A stretch of 16,040 nucleotides of DNA from JBLHGU01 sp047615875 (GTDB lineage: Bacteria > Pseudomonadota > Gammaproteobacteria > Arenicellales > CAJQKF01), in contig JBLHGU010000115.1 of NCBI GenBank assembly GCA_047615875.1, positions 1 through 16,040 of the forward strand, in the 5' to 3' direction. Shown piece by piece: positions 1 through 6,544 of the stretch (position 1 is its first letter; each line of letters opens with the position of its first letter). The notes under the pieces were generated by a model. It was not told where the DNA came from. It did no database searches and saw nothing but the letters and a program-made list of their open reading frames with translations. The position numbers and the translations under genes are program-made.

Positions 1-276
1 CACCCATTTTATCGTGCGACCGCCACGGCTTTGCAAAAACTGATGCTCCAGGCGCAAAAACCGAGTGTCAGAGCAAACACCAGAATCATGTATTGCCAGC
101 CAAAAGCTTCCAGGATTTAACCTGTTGAGTGCGAATTAGTAATCAATGGGCGCAAATGCCCGGCTGGTCTATCGCTGCCCCCTATATTTTTCAATAAAAA
201 CCTATACGAATTTCACTTACTCTACACTTAAGAAGATATAAATATTAGGTAAATTGTTCGTATATATTTGATTTAT
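1..276. other. Left-edge stretch with no supported gene
   Basis: I find no gene I can defend here. One plus-strand frame is open from the window edge to a TAA at 118-120 (39 codons) but shows no recognisable family. A 26-codon minus-strand ATG frame (roughly 90 down to 13) encodes a hydrophobic stretch but has a stop just upstream and no ribosome binding site. A small dyad GGGC-N6-GCCC lies at 148-161. Bases 181-276 are very AT-rich and contain the dyad listed separately as a possible tRNA terminator. The edge frame could be the last residues of a plus-strand gene beginning outside the window. Confidence 0.5.
193..264 (-). terminator. Possible weak terminator/dyad downstream of tRNA-Pro
   Basis: An 8-bp perfect inverted repeat, TATACGAA at 203-210 and TTCGTATA at 257-264, encloses about 46 bases. 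A few more weak pairs are possible inside (TTTAC against GTAAG). Read on the minus strand, the distal arm is followed at once by GGTTTTTATT, so the arrangement resembles a long, AT-rich intrinsic terminator 13 nt after the tRNA CCA end. The stem is poor in GC and the loop is long, so it may instead be a processing structure or a coincidence in AT-rich DNA. Confidence 0.35.
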
Positions 277-353
277 TGGTCGGGATGGGAGGATTCGAAC
301 CTCCGGCCCCTGCCTCCCGAAGACAGTGCTCTACCAGGCTGAGCTACACCCCG
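277..353 (-). tRNA. tRNA-Pro, anticodon CGG, CCA encoded
   Basis: The minus strand folds into a complete 77-nt cloverleaf. The acceptor stem CGGGGTG pairs with CATCCCG and includes one G-T wobble. The D-arm is GTAGCTCAGCCTGGTAGAGC. The anticodon arm is CTGTC-TTCGGGA-GGCAG with anticodon CGG, which reads CCG proline codons. The T-arm contains GGTTCGAATCC. The discriminator is A (280), followed by genomically encoded CCA (279-277). Size and loop sequence match Escherichia coli proK. It lies 38 nt downstream of ispB on the same strand with no visible terminator between them, so it may be made by processing of an ispB transcript or from a promoter inside ispB. Confidence 0.97.
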
Positions 354-391
354 AGTTTGGTTAGATTGGTTTTGAATAACCCGTAAAAGAT

Positions 392-1423
392 CTAGAATGT
401 GCGGGCTACAGAAAAGTCTGCAAGGTCTTCTAGTGCACGGCGGTATCGGGAATCCGGCAGCGAAGACAGGCATTGTTTAGCCTTGATAATCTCGTCTTGA
501 GCCCGGCTGGAAGTGTACTCAAGAGCATTGGTGGATTCAATAATGCGTTTGATCTCATGGAACTGATTGCGGTCACCAAGTTCTATGGCGTTCCTAATAA
601 GCTCGGCGTCTTTTTCGTTACACTGTGAAAGAGCATATATTAAGGGCAGCGTGGGCTTGCCTTCAGATAGATCGTCGCCCTGGTTTTTACCCATTTCTTC
701 TGCATCCTGGGAATAATCTAGCAGGTCATCGACAATCTGGAATGCGATGCCCAAATGCATGCCAAAATTCGCCAGGCTTTGAAAATCAGTTTGGTTGGCG
801 CCGGCCAGAATTGCAGCAAGTTTACCTGCCGATTCAAACAACTTGGCCGTTTTTCGGGTTATGGTCTCTATGTACTGATTTTCAGCTAAATCGGCACTAT
901 GTGCGTTGAGCAACTGCATAACTTCACCTTCCGCTATGCGGTTGGTAGTTTCTGCCATAACATCCATAACTGCCATGCTATCAGCTGCCACCATCATTTC
1001 GAATGCGCGTGAATAGAGGAAGTCACCGACCAACACGCTGGCCTCATTGCCCCAAACAGAATTTGCTGTGGCATTTCCTCGACGCAATTCTGAGCTATCT
1101 ACCACATCGTCGTGAAGCAATGTGGCAGTGTGAATAAACTCGATTGTCGCGGCTAGATCAATTCGTCTGGAGTCATCGCAGTCGAGTGCGCCAGTGCAAA
1201 GTAGCAATGTAATCGGGCGCAATCGCTTGCCGCCACTATTGATTAAATAAGCGGCAAGACTTTTAATCAGGACAATATCAGAGTCCAGATGTTGCGCGAT
1301 GCATTTGTTTACCAGTAGCATATCTTCTGCCACCAGTTCCATTACGCCTGCAAGCATATTTTTGGATTCTGGCTCTGAAGTAGGAACCTGGGGTGTAATT
1401 TGTGCGGTGGACTCGATGGACAT
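392..1423 (-). CDS. ispB: Octaprenyl diphosphate synthase (polyprenyl synthetase)
   Basis: This trans-prenyltransferase extends farnesyl diphosphate with isopentenyl diphosphate to make the C40 side chain of ubiquinone-8 and menaquinone-8. Both aspartate-rich motifs are intact: the first is DDVVD at residues 105-109, in a context very like E. coli IspB (IEFIHTATLLHDDVVD), and the second is DDLLD at 232-236. GGKRLRP (64-70) is the diphosphate-binding segment. A small residue (Ala100) lies five positions before the first motif, which fits a long-chain product. The 343-residue reading begins with a Ser/Thr/Pro-rich extension. Met23 (at 1357) would give 321 residues and aligns with the E. coli start, so it may be the true one. 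Neither start has a good ribosome binding site. The gene is divergent from rplU, as in Pseudomonas. Confidence 0.95.
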   Translation of the reverse strand: MSIESTAQITPQVPTSEPESKNMLAGVMELVAEDMLLVNKCIAQHLDSDIVLIKSLAAYLINSGGKRLRPITLLLCTGALDCDDSRRIDLAATIEFIHTATLLHDDVVDSSELRRGNATANSVWGNEASVLVGDFLYSRAFEMMVAADSMAVMDVMAETTNRIAEGEVMQLLNAHSADLAENQYIETITRKTAKLFESAGKLAAILAGANQTDFQSLANFGMHLGIAFQIVDDLLDYSQDAEEMGKNQGDDLSEGKPTLPLIYALSQCNEKDAELIRNAIELGDRNQFHEIKRIIESTNALEYTSSRAQDEIIKAKQCLSSLPDSRYRRALEDLADFSVARTF

Positions 1424-1456
1424 GTTGTTATATTTGAGTGATAAGGACGGAATCTC

Positions 1457-1503
1457 TGGGTTTTGAACCCATAATCCGTTAACATTCGGTTTTCTAGATT
1501 ATA
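1457..1503 (-). promoter_or_regulatory. Candidate ispB promoter -10 element and leader hairpin
   Basis: On the minus strand a perfect TATAAT lies at 1503-1498, about 75 nt before the ispB start at 1423. The expected -35 region (near 1526-1521) reads GGGAAA and is poor, so the element is only a candidate. Downstream in the would-be leader is a 6-bp dyad TGGGTT-CAA-AACCCA (1471-1457) with no U-run, so it is not a terminator. Its role, if any, is unknown. Confidence 0.35.
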
Positions 1504-1572
1504 AGGATTTCGAAGCGAATTTTCCCTTATTTTCAAAATTTGACATCGGATGAAATTAGCCGGAGTATTTAG

Positions 1573-1607
1573 TTGACTCTGGGCCTGCGAAGGACTAAGA
1601 TCGCGCG
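1573..1607 (+). promoter_or_regulatory. Candidate rplU-rpmA promoter with GC-rich discriminator
   Basis: TTGACT (1573-1578) is followed after exactly 17 bp by TAAGAT (1596-1601), matching the sigma-70 consensus at 5/6 and 4/6 positions. The bases right after the -10 are CGCGCGG. A GC-rich discriminator is the known signature of stringently controlled (ppGpp/DksA) ribosomal promoters. A start near 1608 would leave a leader of about 35 nt. A second perfect -35-like TTGACA lies at 1540-1545 but has no good -10 at the right distance. The same discriminator occurs in front of rpsT (see that promoter). Confidence 0.65.
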
Positions 1608-1642
1608 GTTTTTCGAATCCTATTTTTCCCACAGGAATTCCC

Positions 1643-1951
1643 ATGATTGCGGTAATCGAAACCGGCGGTAAACAATATAAAGTTTCCGTAGGTGACAAAC
1701 TTAAAGTAGAAAAGCTAACGGCTGAAGCAGGTCAAGACGTGTCCATGGACCGTGTTCTGATGGTAGCCGATGGTGATAACGTATCGGTTGGAAAACCGAT
1801 GGTCGAAGGTAGTGCAGTAACCGCCAAGGTGTTAAGCCATGGTAAGCACGACAAAATCAAGGTGTTCAAGATGAAGCGACGCAAGGGTTATCGTAAGACC
1901 CAGGGGCATCGCCAGCAGTATACTGAGCTTCAAATCACCGCAATTAGCTAA
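1643..1951 (+). CDS. rplU: 50S ribosomal protein L21
   Basis: L21 binds 23S rRNA in the large subunit. The 102-residue product matches the family's usual length (103 in E. coli). It has the typical start MIAVIETGGKQYKV, the small-barrel fold region, and the basic signature near the C-terminus (KIKVFKMKRRKGYRKTQGHR, about residues 70-89). ATG at 1643 is preceded by ACAGGAATTCCC, a usable Shine-Dalgarno site (AGGA). It leads the rplU-rpmA unit; the gap to rpmA is 15 nt. No other start is plausible because the conserved sequence begins at this Met. Confidence 0.98.
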   Translation: MIAVIETGGKQYKVSVGDKLKVEKLTAEAGQDVSMDRVLMVADGDNVSVGKPMVEGSAVTAKVLSHGKHDKIKVFKMKRRKGYRKTQGHRQQYTELQITAIS

Positions 1952-1966
1952 GCAAAGAGATTAACC

Positions 1967-2224
1967 ATGGCACATAAAAAGGCAGGCGGCAGCTCCAGAA
2001 ACGGTCGCGATTCAGAATCTAAACGACTGGGTGTTAAGCGGTATGGTGGTCAGCACGTTTTGGCCGGCAATATTATTGTTCGTCAGCGTGGCACTCAATT
2101 CCACCCTGGCTTAAATGTTGGCCTCGGCAAGGACCACACCTTGTTTGCACTGTCTGAAGGGCAGGTCAAGTTTGACATTAAGGGCCCGCGCAATCGCCGC
2201 ACAGTGAGCGTGGTTGCCGCATAA
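1967..2224 (+). CDS. rpmA: 50S ribosomal protein L27
   Basis: L27's flexible N-terminus reaches the peptidyl-transferase centre and helps position tRNA. The 85-residue product equals the E. coli length and opens with the conserved MAHKKAGGSSRNGRDS followed by KRLGVKRYGGQ. There is no N-terminal extension of the kind cleaved by the Prp protease in Firmicutes. It is the second gene of the rplU unit and is followed 21 nt later by a strong intrinsic terminator, so part of the transcription ends here and part may run on into obg. Confidence 0.98.
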   Translation: MAHKKAGGSSRNGRDSESKRLGVKRYGGQHVLAGNIIVRQRGTQFHPGLNVGLGKDHTLFALSEGQVKFDIKGPRNRRTVSVVAA

Positions 2225-2245
2225 TCAAATTTAATTGATTAGAAG

Positions 2246-2278
2246 AACCCCGCTCAGTTCATTCTGGCGGGGTTTTTT
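2246..2278 (+). terminator. Intrinsic terminator after rpmA
   Basis: The 8-bp stem AACCCCGC (2246-2253) pairs perfectly with GCGGGGTT (2267-2274) across a 13-nt loop and merges into a run of six T (2273-2278). This is a standard Rho-independent terminator. It separates the abundant L21/L27 message from obg-proB, which must either use read-through or a promoter in 2279-2394. I could not pick a convincing promoter there (TTGACC at 2287-2292 lacks a matching -10). Confidence 0.9.
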
Positions 2279-2394
2279 CATTTCTGTTGACCACGAATTT
2301 GCAGATAAATTGCCATCGAACAGATTGGCGAATTGATCCCGAATACTTTTAATTCTGTTTGTTTTCACCAGATAAATGCAGGGCTTTATAAATT

Positions 2395-3417
2395 ATGAAA
2401 TTTGTCGATGAGGCAGTCATTAGTGTTCATGCCGGAAATGGGGGGCATGGGTGCTTAAGTTTTCTACGCGAAAAGTTTCGCCCAAATGGCGGGCCAGACG
2501 GTGGTGATGGTGGTCGCGGCGGTAGCGTGTACCTGGTGCCCAATGTCGAACTCAACACCTTGGCAGACTTTCGTTTTACGCGTAAGTTTAAAGCGAAAAC
2601 TGGGGTAGGCGGGGCGGGGCGTAATCGTTTTGGGAAGGCTGGTGACGATCGTTTAATTGAAATGCCTTCGGCTACAGTAGTGACTGATTACGAAACGGGC
2701 GAGGTTATTGTTGATCTTTCAACCCAGACCGAGCCATTCCTGATTGCCGAGGGCGGTCGTGGTGGGTTGGGCAATGCCCGATTCAAAAGCAGCACCAATC
2801 AGTCCCCCAGACGCATCACAGAAGGTACGGAAGGCGATGAGAGGGTTATAAAGCTGGAGCTGCGTGTTCTGGCTGATGTCGGTATGCTGGGTTTACCCAA
2901 TGCGGGGAAATCCACTTTCTTGCGGTCAGTTTCTCATGCGCGTCCCAAAGTCGCTGATTACCCCTTCACAACGCTACATCCACAACTAGGTGTTGTAGAT
3001 ATGGCCCAGGGTGAGGGGTTTGTTGTAGCCGACATCCCGGGGCTGATTGAAGGGGCGTCTGCTGGCGCCGGCCTTGGCATTCGTTTTCTCAAACATTTAC
3101 GCCGCACGCGACTTCTAATTCATCTGGTGGATCTATCAGGCGTAGACCCTGAGCTCGATCCTATACGTGATATTAAAACTATAATTGGTGAGCTAACAGA
3201 ATTTGGTCATGAGCTGGATCAGAAACCTCGCTGGCTGGTTTTTAATAAATGTGATATTCCAGGAATGGAGCATTGCCGGGAGATTGGCGAAGAGATAATC
3301 AAAGCAGTGGAGTGGAATGGCCCGGTGTACTGGATCTCAGCGATTAAGAAAGAGGGGCTTAAACCTCTTTGTTTCGACATTTTTGAATGGCTGAAAGAAC
3401 AGGCTGTCGAGGAATGA
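2395..3417 (+). CDS. obgE: Obg family GTPase, ribosome assembly (ObgE/CgtA)
   Basis: Obg GTPases bind the 50S subunit and link ribosome maturation to ppGpp and cell-cycle state. Residues 1-158 form the glycine-rich Obg fold (for example GGPDGGDGGRGGSV at 32-45). The G domain has G1 GLPNAGKST (166-174), G3 DIPG (213-216), G4 NKCD (284-287) and G5 ISA (314-316). At 340 residues it is shorter than E. coli ObgE (390) and ends soon after the G domain, so it lacks the long acidic tail seen in some relatives. ATG at 2395 matches the usual MKFVDEA start, though its ribosome binding site is weak. Its TGA overlaps the proB ATG, implying coupled translation. Confidence 0.97.
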   Translation: MKFVDEAVISVHAGNGGHGCLSFLREKFRPNGGPDGGDGGRGGSVYLVPNVELNTLADFRFTRKFKAKTGVGGAGRNRFGKAGDDRLIEMPSATVVTDYETGEVIVDLSTQTEPFLIAEGGRGGLGNARFKSSTNQSPRRITEGTEGDERVIKLELRVLADVGMLGLPNAGKSTFLRSVSHARPKVADYPFTTLHPQLGVVDMAQGEGFVVADIPGLIEGASAGAGLGIRFLKHLRRTRLLIHLVDLSGVDPELDPIRDIKTIIGELTEFGHELDQKPRWLVFNKCDIPGMEHCREIGEEIIKAVEWNGPVYWISAIKKEGLKPLCFDIFEWLKEQAVEE

Positions 3418-4526
3418 GTCGAAGTGAAAATGTTCGTCGCTGGGTTGTTAAGGTTGGTAGCGCGTTATTAACGAGTCAAAGCGAGGGCTTGAATCATCTG
3501 TTGATCACTCGTCTGGCCGGTGATATCGCTGCAGTGAACGGAAAGGGCGTAGAAATTGTTCTGGTTTCTTCTGGTTCTATTGGCGAAGGTATGCAACGTC
3601 TTGGTTGGGTCGAAAGACCGCGTGAAATATATAAACTTCAGGCCGCAGCGGCGGTTGGTCAGATGGGGCTGATCGAAGCCTATGAATCAGCTTTTAGCGA
3701 ATACGATATTCACACCGCACAAATCCTGTTGACGGGGGATGATCTATCCCATCGAGAGCGCTATCTAAACGCCCGAAGCACCCTGAAAACATTGCTAGAG
3801 CTAGGCGTGGTGCCGATAGTCAATGAAAATGACACCGTTGCCACGGAAGAAATCCAGTTTGGTGATAATGACACGCTGGCATCATTGGTGGCGAATTTGA
3901 TCGAAGCTGAATATATGATTTTACTGACCGATCAAAATGGTCTTTATGATCGTAACCCCAGCGTACATGCTGATGCCAAATTGATTCCTCAGGTAAGTGC
4001 TGGTGACCGCGAGCTCGAAAGAATTGCAGGATCAGGTGGTTTGATGGGGCGTGGCGGCATGTTGACAAAAGTCAGGGCGGCTGAAAAAGCTGCGAGATCG
4101 GGAACCCGAACAGTTATCGCATCGGGTAAGCAGTCGGAGGTGCTCCAGGATTTACTCTGTGGCAAAAAGCCGGGAACACATTTTAGTATCTCTCGTGAGC
4201 GCCTGGCCGCTCGCAAGCAGTGGTTGGCTGGAAGTCTAAAAGTGAGCGGAAAGGTGTTTTTGGATGATGGTGCAATACGGGTATTGAAGCAAGCTGGACG
4301 CAGTTTGTTGCCGGTGGGAGTGACGCGGGTTAGTGGCAAGTTTGATCGCGGGGCCCTCGTTGCCCTTTGCAATCAGAATGGCGTAGAAATTGCTCGTGGA
4401 CTCATCAACTACAGTGCGGTCGATGCGGCAAATATTATAGGTTTGCCAAGTAACAGGATTGAGGCCGCGCTGGGTTTCGTGGACGAGTCAGAAATGATCC
4501 ATAGAGACAATATGGTGATCTTTTGA
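3414..4526 (+). CDS. proB: Glutamate 5-kinase (proline biosynthesis)
   Basis: ProB phosphorylates L-glutamate to gamma-glutamyl phosphate, the first and feedback-inhibited step of proline synthesis. The 370-residue product compares with 367 in E. coli. The amino-acid kinase domain (about 8-255) shows the phosphate loop VVKVGSALLTS (11-21), SSGSIGEG (52-59), VNENDTV (136-142) with FGDNDTLASLVA (149-160), and GRGGMLTKVRAA (212-223). A PUA domain follows (about 276-352, with VSGKFDRGALVA). I chose ATG 3414 because it overlaps the obg stop as ATGA and follows GAGGA; the longer frame from 3387 only adds obg-derived residues. No proA lies nearby. Confidence 0.97.
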   Translation: MSRSENVRRWVVKVGSALLTSQSEGLNHLLITRLAGDIAAVNGKGVEIVLVSSGSIGEGMQRLGWVERPREIYKLQAAAAVGQMGLIEAYESAFSEYDIHTAQILLTGDDLSHRERYLNARSTLKTLLELGVVPIVNENDTVATEEIQFGDNDTLASLVANLIEAEYMILLTDQNGLYDRNPSVHADAKLIPQVSAGDRELERIAGSGGLMGRGGMLTKVRAAEKAARSGTRTVIASGKQSEVLQDLLCGKKPGTHFSISRERLAARKQWLAGSLKVSGKVFLDDGAIRVLKQAGRSLLPVGVTRVSGKFDRGALVALCNQNGVEIARGLINYSAVDAANIIGLPSNRIEAALGFVDESEMIHRDNMVIF

Positions 4527-4563
4527 ATTATTTTGCCAACTCTTATTGTCCCAATATACGCAT

Positions 4564-4590
4564 AAAAAAACCCCGTGCATTGCACGGGGT
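4564..4590 (-). terminator. Intrinsic terminator of rpsT
   Basis: A perfect 8-bp GC-rich stem (CCCCGTGC at 4571-4578 with GCACGGGG at 4582-4589, 3-nt loop) has seven A on its left side (4564-4570). Read on the minus strand it is a textbook hairpin plus seven-U terminator 25 nt after the rpsT stop. Read on the plus strand the hairpin lacks a proper U-run (TCTCTATATT), so it would stop proB transcripts less efficiently. Confidence 0.93.
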
Positions 4591-4615
4591 CTCTATATTC
4601 TGCAGCAGAGCCTGT

Positions 4616-4882
4616 TTAAGCGCTGATAGCTTTCAGACGTGCATTCAAGCGGCTTTTCAGGCGCGAAGCCTTATTTCTGCTTTCGGCGCCCTTGAGGGCG
4701 GCACGATCCAGGGCCGATGCTGCGAGACGATAAGCTGTCTGAGCTTCTTCTTTGTTACCATCGCTTACCAAGCTGAGAAACTTCTTGATCTGGGTGCGCA
4801 TAGCCGAGCGCTGGTCAACGTTACGTGCACGATGTTGCTCGCTCTGACGGGCTCGCTTTCTGGCTTGAGGGGAATTTGCCAA
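4616..4882 (-). CDS. rpsT: 30S ribosomal protein S20, UUG start
   Basis: S20 is a three-helix protein that binds 16S rRNA in the bottom of the small subunit. The conserved sequence (M)ANSPQARKRARQSEQHRARN begins at a TTG codon (4882-4880), preceded by AGGAG six bases upstream, which is an ideal Shine-Dalgarno. This gives 88 residues, against 87 in E. coli. The open frame extends upstream to an ATG at 4960, but those 26 residues are unlike S20 and cover the promoter, so I reject that start. E. coli rpsT also starts at UUG, and the poor start codon is part of S20 translational self-control there; the same is likely here. The gene is convergent with proB and divergent from murJ. Confidence 0.96.
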   Translation of the reverse strand: MANSPQARKRARQSEQHRARNVDQRSAMRTQIKKFLSLVSDGNKEEAQTAYRLAASALDRAALKGAESRNKASRLKSRLNARLKAISA

Positions 4883-4924
4883 TTCTTGCTCCTGAAAATT
4901 GTTCGGAATAACTAGATGAGAAAA

Positions 4925-4960
4925 CCGCGCGAGTCTGCCCGAATAATCGGGTAAAGTCAA
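4925..4960 (-). promoter_or_regulatory. Candidate rpsT promoter with GC-rich discriminator and spacer palindrome
   Basis: On the minus strand TTGACT (4960-4955) is followed after 17 bp by CAGACT (4937-4932) and then by CGCGCGG. The spacer contains a perfect dyad CCCGA-TTAT-TCGGG (4951-4938), which could be an operator or a DNA-shape element. The discriminator plus early transcribed bases TCGCGCGGTTTT are identical to those at the rplU promoter. The -10 match is weak (3/6), as is common for strongly stringent promoters. The predicted leader to the UUG is about 43 nt. Confidence 0.6.
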
Positions 4961-4984
4961 TAGAACCTTAAACGGAAAGCAAAA

Positions 4985-6544
4985 ATGTCCAGAAACCTTT
5001 TGAAATCCACTAGTGTGGTGGGTTCCATGACCCTGATCTCGCGGATTACCGGCTTAGTCCGAGATATGGCATTTGCCCAGTTTCTGGGAGCGGGCGTTAT
5101 GGCGGACGCATTTTTTGTGGCTTTTAGAATACCAAATTTTTTACGCAGAATTTTTGGCGAAGGTGCATTTAGTGTAGCCTTCGTACCGGTATTTACCGAA
5201 CTCAGAATAAATGGTTCTGCACAGGATTGCCATCGATTTTTAGATCTAATGTCAGGTAGGCTCGGTGTCATATTGTTGGTTATTTCGGCCCTTGGGATGT
5301 GGTTTGCACCCGAAGTAGTCTGGTTATTAGCAAATGGTTTTACCGATCATCCGGCTAAATTTGCGGCCACCGTGGAAGCATTGCGTATTATGTTTCCCTA
5401 TTTATTCTTTATTTCGTTGGTGGCGATGTCCGCTGGCATTCTAAATACCTGTGGCAAGTTTGCGGCTCCCGCCGTTACTCCAGTTCTACTCAATATTTGT
5501 CTGATTGCTGCGGTAATCTGGATTGTGCCAATTATGGATAATGCTGCCGCAGCGCTCGGAGTCGGGGTCGCTCTTGCAGGGCTCAGCCAATTGTTGTTTC
5601 AGTTGCCGTTTCTCAAACAAGAGCGGCTATTGCCAAAACCGGCAATAGGCTTACGTGAACCAAAAACATCTGAAGCGCATCAGGCAGCTGGTAAGGTTTT
5701 TAATCTGATGCTACCTGCAATCTTCGGGTCATCCGTAGTGCAGATAAATATTCTAATAAACACTCTACTAGCTTCTTTTTTGGTAACGGGCAGCGTTTCC
5801 TGGCTGTATTACTCAGATCGATTAATGGAATTTCCTCTGGGCGTCTTCGGTATAGCGCTGGCGACCGCTGTATTGCCCGGATTATCACGTTCGCATAGTG
5901 CTGGTGATTCTGTAGGGTTTAATCAAACGCTTAATGTTGCAATCCGTTGGGTATGGGTTATTTCTTTGCCTGCTGCTGCCGCGCTAATCATCCTGGCTGT
6001 ACCGCTACTTGCCACGATGTTTAACTATCGCGAGTTCAGTGACCATGATGTGTTAATGTCAGCAGACGCTTTGGTCGCCTATGCTTTTGGTTTGATTGGA
6101 TATATGTTTATCAAAGTTTTAGCAACCGGCTTTTTTTCTCGCCAGAACACCAAAACTCCCGTAAAGGTTGGAGTTATTGCTATGGTGCTTAATGTAGTAT
6201 TGTGCCTGTTGCTTTTTAAGCCCATGGCTCATGTTGGGTTGGCACTAGCCTCCAGCCTATCGGCTCTGGCCAATGCAGTGGTTTTGGCAGTATTATTGAG
6301 AAAGGATGGAATTTTAACGATAGAGCCAGGAAGCAGAACATTTCTGCTTCGTTGCGTGCTTGCAATGCTTATAATGAGCGCATTCTTGCTACAGGTAGTT
6401 GGCGATCAACAATATTGGCTTGAGTCGTCAGCTCTTTATAGAATAGGGCATATTGTGGCATTGGTAGTAGGCGGAGTATTCGCGTATTCTGTTGCATTGG
6501 TAATATTGGGTATGCGACCTAAACATTTGGCAATACATGCTTGA
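4985..6544 (+). CDS. murJ: Lipid II flippase MurJ (MviN)
   Basis: MurJ is the inner-membrane MOP-superfamily transporter that moves undecaprenyl-linked lipid II to the periplasmic face for peptidoglycan synthesis. The 519 residues (511 in E. coli) form a string of hydrophobic segments consistent with 14 helices. Family landmarks are present: SRITGLVRD (19-27) with Arg20 and Arg26, GAGVMADAFFVAFRIPNFLRR (Asp41, Arg54) and YYSDRLMEFP (Arg279). These correspond to the E. coli residues Arg18, Arg24, Asp39, Arg52 and Arg270 needed for flipping. GGAAAG precedes ATG 4985 as ribosome binding site. It starts a six-gene rightward run and overlaps the next gene by 8 nt. Confidence 0.97.
   Translation: MSRNLLKSTSVVGSMTLISRITGLVRDMAFAQFLGAGVMADAFFVAFRIPNFLRRIFGEGAFSVAFVPVFTELRINGSAQDCHRFLDLMSGRLGVILLVISALGMWFAPEVVWLLANGFTDHPAKFAATVEALRIMFPYLFFISLVAMSAGILNTCGKFAAPAVTPVLLNICLIAAVIWIVPIMDNAAAALGVGVALAGLSQLLFQLPFLKQERLLPKPAIGLREPKTSEAHQAAGKVFNLMLPAIFGSSVVQINILINTLLASFLVTGSVSWLYYSDRLMEFPLGVFGIALATAVLPGLSRSHSAGDSVGFNQTLNVAIRWVWVISLPAAAALIILAVPLLATMFNYREFSDHDVLMSADALVAYAFGLIGYMFIKVLATGFFSRQNTKTPVKVGVIAMVLNVVLCLLLFKPMAHVGLALASSLSALANAVVLAVLLRKDGILTIEPGSRTFLLRCVLAMLIMSAFLLQVVGDQQYWLESSALYRIGHIVALVVGGVFAYSVALVILGMRPKHLAIHA

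Noticed and set aside
13..120. Short hydrophobic minus-strand frame and open plus-strand frame at the left edge
   Set aside because: Neither has a start with a ribosome binding site or any recognisable family; the minus frame has a stop just upstream and the plus frame has no visible beginning.
277..353. tRNA-Pro as an integration site of a mobile element
   Set aside because: No integrase, no direct repeat of the tRNA 3' end and no foreign gene is visible in the 276 bases on its 3' side.
1540..1571. TTGACA at 1540-1545 as the rplU -35 element
   Set aside because: The hexamer is perfect but no acceptable -10 lies 16-18 bp downstream, while TTGACT at 1573 has TAAGAT at exactly 17 bp.
1342..1698. 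118-codon minus-strand frame across the ispB/rplU divergent region
   Set aside because: It overlaps both real genes and the promoters, and its composition (Pro, Ser, Asn rich, no motif) is that of an antisense shadow.
3387..3413. Nine-residue upstream extension of proB
   Set aside because: The ATG at 3414 overlaps the obg stop, follows GAGGA, and gives the normal family length.
4883..4960. N-terminal extension of rpsT from an ATG at 4960
   Set aside because: The extra 26 residues do not resemble S20, the conserved ANSPQ start follows a TTG with an ideal AGGAG site, and the extension would cover the promoter.
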